DNA from: Welwitschia mirabilis
Lineage: Eukaryota > Gnetophyta > Gnetopsida > Welwitschiales
Reading direction: 5' to 3'
NCBI GenBank assembly: GCA_051453625.1
Contig: JBOZIK010000001.1
Location: forward strand, 114,154,482-114,218,481
Length of the DNA stretch: 64,000 nucleotides
Shown one piece after another: positions 57,470-64,000 of the stretch; within the stretch, counting starts at the first letter, position 1; every line of letters starts with the position of its first letter. A program made the translations under genes and the position numbers. The notes under the pieces were generated by a model, which had not been told where the DNA came from, searched no databases, and saw only the letters and a program-made list of their open reading frames with translations.

Positions 57470-60400
57470 TGGGATATTACCATTACTAAAACCAAGTGAA
57501 ATCTTCACATATAACTCAATTGAGAATTATAATGTTTTATATATAAGTCAACTAAGAATTATAAAAATTATTATAACACCTATAATATAGTTCCAAGTTA
57601 AAAATATTATTTATAGCTTTCTCTTAAGATATAAACAAATAGCTCTTCTTTTGATTATATAGCAATTATTGTAAGATAATATTGATCTTTGGATTATTTT
57701 ATACATCTATCCTCTACTAGGTTTTGGTATTTTTTTAAGTTTTAATTATATTTTAAGAAATGACAGGAATGGCTAGTACATGTCTTATTTACTTTTTCAT
57801 TTTCATGGATATAAATGGTTTATGAGGTTAGTTTTAAAAAACCTCTTACACTCATTGGAGATTAATTGATTCTCATATGCGTAATCTCACACAGTGATAA
57901 TATCCTATGAAATTACATTAAATCACTTTAGAACTTAGACCATCTAGTAGAGTATAATTAAGGTCATGAGGTTTCTTAATACTCTAGATGTTCTAATTAG
58001 ATATTCACTATGCTATCTATTTAAAATAGTAATATTAAGCAACTCTAAATGTGTAAGTGAGTAGCATAAATGTCTCAACATCAATGTCATTAAAAAATAA
58101 AATATGAAGAATTAAGATTATCTTTAGCTAAGGAAGCTACATGGTGTTAATTAAGATTAACTAGAGTCATTTAAGTTAGGATAAAAAAAAGGGCGTGTGT
58201 TCGTGGTATAGCATTGAATCAGATTAAAACTAGATAAGAACCTAATATCATTCTTCCACACAAAAGTAACATAATTCTTTTAAACTTGTAATGAAAATCA
58301 AAACAAATAAAAACTAGAAGTTGAGATTTTGTTAATCTTTGATTAACAATGTAAGGAATCAAATGTGCTTTAAAGTTCTAGCATGACTTATCTAATGCTC
58401 CATATTTACTTTAATGATTTCTATATTTTTGAAACACAAACTAAGATCATCAAGTCATTATGGCTTAGACATAATGACATAATCTCATCCATCATATGAG
58501 TGTTGGTGAGTTGCTTAGTCCCTCTAATTCTTCACAACCCTTCATAAACATGGAAAGCATGAATGATTGTGCATAAGATTCATCAAACGATAGCAACTAC
58601 AAATCATAGAAGTAACCACAAGAAACTCACTCGATAATGAAAGAACTTGATAACAAAGGAGTCTCACCTAAGATTTTCTAATACTAAATTAGTGTGCATT
58701 AACAATAAAAGAATGAATGACTACTTAAATAAATAATAACTAGCCTTACTAAAGATTTCTAATACTAGATTAATATGCATTAATAATGAAAAAGAAAATT
58801 AATTTTATATTAAAACTTGAAAGATACATTATATCAATGGAGAAAGATAAAGTTGAATAGAACCCAAAACTAGCCTCAGAATAAATCTACCCCTAAGAAA
58901 GGTGCTTGAAAGGCCATAATGTCTAATGCTGTAACTCTTCCCATGACATTTTTCTAACCAAAGATACATTACAATTAGGGTTCAAGACCTTTTTATAAAT
59001 GAGGGAAGGCTTAGAGAGCTTTGTCATGATGTGGTTGACGGGTGGTTATATAAGGAGGGTTACACTTGAATGATTACTTAAGTAGAAAGTTACAAATTTT
59101 AGCATGTAGTCTTCATAGAGGATCCTTTGTGTTCTAATGCAAGAGAAGTGATGACATACCTTTTGATTGATGATGCAACTACTAACAGTTGCTATGCCAC
59201 ATGTCCTCCATCTAATCATCCTTATTATTATCACATGTTACTATGGCGTGTCATTTTATTCTTCCAACATGTGTTATTGAAGTTGAAGGTCTATTCTAAT
59301 TTTACATATAACTTAGCCCATAAGTGTAATATAATGAACCTTTTCAAAAGGATGCAACAACATGAGATTTAATAAATTCTACCTTAGAAGATTGGTGGCG
59401 CTAGTGAACATAGATAGTGATGCTGGCATTATTTGCTAGAATTTCTTCAACTTCTACAATGTCATCCAAAAGGCAACAATAAACTTTATTATGTTATGGG
59501 AAAGTTTATAATTACATGAAATATGTTAAAAATAGTAAAAAACACCATTTTATGATAAAACGATGAGTTTAATGTCGTTCCCTATTGAAAATTGATTAAA
59601 TATACTTACTTGGAATGTCAATTTTTACATGTAAATACACCCTCTAACTAAACTTTTTCTAGTCTCTTAGCAAAAAATTTCATAAAGAAATGATCAACAT
59701 GGAAAAATTATCTAAGTAAAATGTTTAAGTATGGAAATGATATCATTTTTAAAAATTTTTGATCAATTTTTGATAAATAAGGCATCAAAATCAAAAACAT
59801 TTTGTGAAAAATGGATGCTATACTCCATGACCAAAACCAGACTTTATTCTTAAAGTTAAAGAGATAGAAAATTGAATACAAACCTTTTGAGAACAAGTAA
59901 AAGCATTTTAAAAATATATTTTACATTATATGGCTTTTCATACAATATGTTAGAAAATTATTTTGATGTAAGTACTTTAGAAATTTAGGAAAACTACAAT
60001 ACAAAGACTTTAAACCAATATGCAAGACACACTTGAAAACATTTGAAAACAGTATAATACAACATACAACAAAATGTAAGAATGTGAGATACTCTTAGAA
60101 ATAATGATGAATCATTTGCTTTGTAAATTAGGATTATTTTAAAGGCAAGGAAAATTGGATTGAAGGTGAAAATGAAATGTGATTATTAAGTCAATTTCTA
60201 AAAGAATTTATCAGAAACCCAAAATCTAAAAAGACTATAAATGAGATGGATATTGTTGTAGAAGAGTGTGAGGGTAAAAAATAAAAAATAAATGGTGATA
60301 CTAGTCAAGACTAGTGGCAGCATTAACTTCTTTGGGATTTTAAAATGAAAGCTTATGAAATGGTCTATCAGGCAAAATGGTAATTTTTGATGTTACAGGA

Positions 60401-60780
60401 TAAATTGAATGGTAAATGAACAGAGCAATAATGGGAAGAAATTTTCACTAAACGATGAAAATTCATTATGAGTAGAGCTCTTGTTTGTAATACATGGCAA
60501 TGGAAATGAAAACTAATCCAAACACCTACGAATGAAAAAGACAAAAATTCCTAGGATAATGACTATTTTAGTTTTATGTTTATTTAAATGGATCACAATG
60601 CCAAACAAACAAAATGTACTCTAAGTAAACTTATAAAAAACCAAAAATTAGTTAAGCACATTTTCAGGTATTTACATTAAAGAAAGTAAACACATAAGCA
60701 TCTCTAAATCCCCTTTTTTCTTTTCATTTTTACCTTTTGTACAATCACATGTGTTTCTTGTTTTAAGCGTTAGTTGAAAT
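57470..60780. other. AT-rich spacer, no recognised feature
   Basis: Over 3 kb with only short chance frames. The longest (81 codons at 59,127-59,372) has no recognisable domain. Confidence 0.4.
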
Positions 60781-60829
60781 CGAGCATCTAGTGTTATGAA
60801 ATCTTCTCCAAATAGAATTAATCATGTTG

Positions 60830-60960
60830 TTATATGGAGGAGTTAGTGCTACATTGCCAATGAGTATCTATAACCTTGATGTAGTTGAAAATGTCATAAA
60901 ATAGTTTGTTGGGGATACATTACTAGTGAGAATTCATAGCCCCAATGTAGTTAACTAAAT
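60830..60960. repeat. 66-bp-period diverged tandem repeat
   Basis: gctacattgccaatgagtat followed by ctataaccttgatgtagttg (60,848-60,887) recurs as gatacattactagtgagaat and tcatagccccaatgtagtta (60,914-60,953). Confidence 0.65.
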
Positions 60961-61386
60961 CCAATTTTTATTGATCACTATATTATGTGCTTTTTTGAAG
61001 AGAAGATATTTTATTTTCTTTAAATCAATCCTTCTCATATTTAATAAATTTTATGCACATGAAAGGGATCATTAGCTCATTAGCCTAATCAAGAAAAATC
61101 TTATCTCCATAAAATGCTTTGAGAACATGAAACATATCACAAAAGTAGATTCATCCTTTTTCAACCATATTTTCCAAGTAGGAGACCTTGAGTAATACTA
61201 ACCTTAATAAGATAACTTATAAAATAAATAGAACCTTTTCTTAAATATTATAAGTAAACTTAAATTTTATCTAGTTCGTAAGGATAAGATAATTACTTAT
61301 TAACGGTTTATTCATTAAGGGACATCAGCTAGGATTATTTAGTCTTAGGAATTCATAGATAAATAGAAGGGAAGGGTGGTTGGTAA

Positions 61387-61580
61387 GTTCTATCAAATGA
61401 TACTAAAGTGGAGAGGGTGGATGATGAGGTTTAAGGCAATCATGATTTATTCTATGCTATTAGTGGTATTTGGAATTTCCTAAGTTTTATTAAATGATAC
61501 TAAAGTGGAGGGGGTAGATGATGAAATCTAAGGCAATGATTGTACAAGTGGTAGTGCTTGAATGGTTTAAAATGAGAAAG
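61387..61580. repeat. 97-bp tandem duplication with a third distant copy
   Basis: gttctatcaaatgatactaa at 61,387 recurs as gttttattaaatgatactaa at 61,484, both continuing agtggag.ggg.tagatgatga. A third, partial copy follows the gap at 62,326-62,400 (atgaggtttaagcc...gatatttgg). All belong to one local repeat family and one flanks an assembly gap. Confidence 0.75.
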
Positions 61581-62225
61581 GCCATCAAGCTCAAATGTTT
61601 TTAACATTTTGAAGAGGTCATAATGAATGTTAGCTTAAGGGCAATGTGAGAAAATAGGGGAGGGGGCTTTATTATCCCAAGGAGGAATGAAGATGTTTTA
61701 AGGGGTAATAAATTGTATTATTAGGGATTCTAGTCGATGTCAAAGAATCTACTAAAGAATTACACAATAAGAAGGTTTCTTTTGTATCATCTTTATATGG
61801 TGCACTTGACACTCGTTATTTCACTTTCAAAGCTCTACACCACATGTGATGATTAGTGTGGTCATTATAAATCATACAATATAGATAACATATTTTATAG
61901 ACAATGGAAAAACACCAAATATGCATGTTGCTTATCCATGCCTAGTTAGCTCTTCACTATAAGTGGTTCTTTTACCTACTGTTCATAATGGTCTTTTACC
62001 TTTAACAGGGGTCAATCATGCTTCACAATAAGGATTTTATTAAAACATATTAAAAGATTTTAAGATCTTTTAAGACATTTTTGAAATACCTTAAAAGCCT
62101 TTATTTCTAGTAGTGCTTCCTCAAATGGTTACTCATTTTATGCTGATTGCTTATGATATGATATGTTTAATTCCACTCTAAAGTATGATCTACTTATACA
62201 TAATCGCTGACTCTCTAATGGATTT

Positions 62226-62325
62226 NNNNNNNNNNNNNNNNNNNNNNNNNNNNNNNNNNNNNNNNNNNNNNNNNNNNNNNNNNNNNNNNNNNNNNNNNNN
62301 NNNNNNNNNNNNNNNNNNNNNNNNN
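62226..62325. other. Assembly gap (100 N)
   Basis: Exactly 100 undetermined bases next to a member of the 97-bp repeat family. Confidence 0.99.
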
Positions 62326-62779
62326 ATGAGGTTTAAGCCATGGCGGTTGGTTCTAGGCTATAGATGATATTTGGATTTTCCTAAATGAAAGTGTTGAAGG
62401 CAATAATTATGCAGATGGTAAGTATTAAGTGGTTTTAAGAAAGAAAGACCATCAAGCAATAATGTTTTTAATGTTTTTCATTTTTTTAAATCCTAAATAT
62501 AGTCTTAAAAAAATCTATTTCAAAGAAAAAATCTAATATAAAAGCATAAAAAGAAATTATACTTTTAGAACAAAAGAATTTTCCAAGATTATGCATGGAA
62601 AGTTGCTCAAGAGTATGGAAGCAAAGGTTGGATGATGGGTCAAAAGTTTTCTAGGTATTTTGAGTTAGAAGAGAATCCATGTAGATTTTTATGTATGATT
62701 CCATACAATTAGAAATAACATCAACATAACTAGTAAAGTTTATGCATTCCAAGTAAAAACAGTCCAACCTTTAACTTGT

Positions 62780-64000
62780 TTTTGCTTATTTAATAACTCA
62801 TGCATGACATCATTTTGGGGTGAAGATAAAAATGAGTTGAAAACCATTAAATAGGTTGAATCTTCATTAACAAAATTATCCAAAAATGATTCTAATGCTA
62901 AAGAAGATTTCTCTTCTTTATTGAGGTTTTAGTCTTACTTAACATATAAAGACAAAAGTAGAATAGTTGGCTCATGAAGTTATTAAGAAAAAGGCAAAGG
63001 TTTTTCAATGGATGGGTTATGTATAGGCTTTTCATTAATGTTCTCTTCCTTGTTAATATTTCTAGGTAATTCCTCCTTATGTGGTTGCTTGAGCGACAAT
63101 GGTTGTAATTTAAAAAAAAGGTTTTTCTTTGATGTTGTCCTTCTCATTGATGGCACTTATTAACCCATCCTTTGTTGTATAACTCTCAAAGGTATAGTCT
63201 TCTTCAAATGGTTACTTATCTTCTAATAATTACTCATCCGTAATATGTTTTATTCTCCTTCAAAGTATAGCCTTTTCTCAAACGATTGTTTACTCTCTAG
63301 TGTGTTTTTGTCCTTAATGTCCTCATGGATTTACTCATTATTTTCTTTCTCATTTTTAAAGGATATAACTTGGATATCATCAATATTACTATCATTAATT
63401 ATTTTAGAGTTTTCAAGGTTCTTAGGCTCATGGAATGTAGGAATGTTTTCCTTTTGTTATTAGTTAAGATTAAGCTAGTTATCAAGATTATTATAATTTA
63501 AAGAACAAAGAATTTATTGGAGAAGTTGGATTTGGAAATGAAAACTTTACTTAAGTTTGGTTAAGGTGGAGGGTTTTCTTATAATCACAGTTGATTTGGA
63601 CTTGAGTATCTATGAATTTCTTAATGTCTCCTCAAAAGGAGTGGATAAAGATTATTGTTGCATGTAGGAAGATGGAGGGTAAGGATTAAATAATGAGGAA
63701 TAAGAGTCATAAGGGGTAATGGAAGACATGGAATGAAACTCCCTTTATTCAAAATAGGAATTTTCAAACTCAGGATTATTAAGAGATTGATCTATACAAG
63801 GAGGGAATTCTAGGCTTTTAAGATATTTCTTGCCTAGTATTAGAAGGATCTCTAAGTTTGAAATGGTATGGATTGTATTGAAGGTGATTTCCTAGGGGTC
63901 AAATATAATCTTCTATATTTTGTTTAGGTTGAATGCTATTATGAAAATTGTAAACATTTTCATAGTTTCCATAGATAGGTTATAGTTTAGAAGGTATTTC
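62780..64000 (-). mobile_element. Ty3/gypsy gag relic (minus strand), runs off the window
   Basis: The minus strand from 64,000 reads IYGNYENVYNFHNSIQPKQN and YNPYHFKLRDPSNTRQE, then at about 63,655 STPFEETLRNSQ, followed by a long acidic/polar stretch (NIPTFHEPKNLENSKI, EPIHNPSIEKPLPFS by about 63,000). The FE.TL......Q segment followed by a charged linker and a PLPFS-like end is the pattern of the C-terminal part of plant gypsy gag (non-chromovirus type), which precedes the protease. Stops interrupt it. The element would continue to the right beyond the window in its 5' direction and to the left toward pol, which I cannot recognise. Confidence 0.45.

Noticed and set aside
1-64000. CRISPR arrays, bacterial operons or organelle genes
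   Set aside because: None of the expected repeats, ribosome-binding sites or organellar genes are present. All recognisable features are plant nuclear TEs and gene relics.

Overview
The window is nuclear DNA of a seed plant, very AT-rich (GC about 30% by eye), made almost entirely of old, decayed transposable elements. Evidence: plant Ty1/copia and Ty3/gypsy polyproteins, plant LINE domains, primer-binding sites of plant LTR retrotransposons, and relics of plant-only gene families (LRR receptor kinase, NLR resistance gene) plus an EXO70 exocyst fragment of plant type. I cannot fix the species; a large-genome angiosperm, perhaps a monocot, is a guess. I found no intact protein-coding gene and no convincing rRNA, tRNA or CRISPR. 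Most open frames are chance AT-rich ORFs or slices of broken elements. Twelve runs of N interrupt the scaffold: one of 10, ten of exactly 100 (probably unknown size) and one of 946.

Layout. 1-11,300: AT-rich relics with two minisatellite-like tracts, a LINE ORF1 (DUF4283-like) remnant, faint LINE fragments and a long hairpin. 11,632-24,490: a rearranged block of diverged segmental duplications carrying two copies of a receptor-kinase fragment, an LTR element, a minus-strand copia pol relic, a minus-strand LINE, a minus-strand NLR LRR relic and a three-LTR TRIM-like array. 25,900-26,960: a plus-strand LINE reverse transcriptase relic. 27,930-34,945: a Ty3/gypsy element whose LTR/PBS/leader segment is present twice, followed by protease, RT and integrase remnants. 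34,948-38,650: LTR and leader remnants of other elements.

38,661-51,466 is the best structured part, a three-level nest. A copia element (Copia-1) with two roughly 600-bp LTRs is split inside its RNase H by a second copia (Copia-2, roughly 375-bp LTRs). The 3' LTR of Copia-2 is split in turn by a 2.17-kb TG...CA insert with a 5-bp target duplication. That insert carries a decayed EXO70 C-terminal fragment and a GC-rich ORF-dense segment. After the 946-N gap there are only relics: a possible SINE, a (CT)n microsatellite broken by a gap, a scrap of copia RT, short repeats and a minus-strand gypsy gag at the right edge.

Themes: decay dominated by C-to-T/G-to-A transitions (TGA stops at former CGA codons, PBSs changed mainly by transitions), repeated short tandem duplications of 18-48 bp, and repeats at gap edges that point to assembly problems. 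The points most worth a second look are the nested EXO70-bearing insert, the TRIM-like LTR array with its empty/filled-site counterpart, and the duplicated receptor-kinase fragments.
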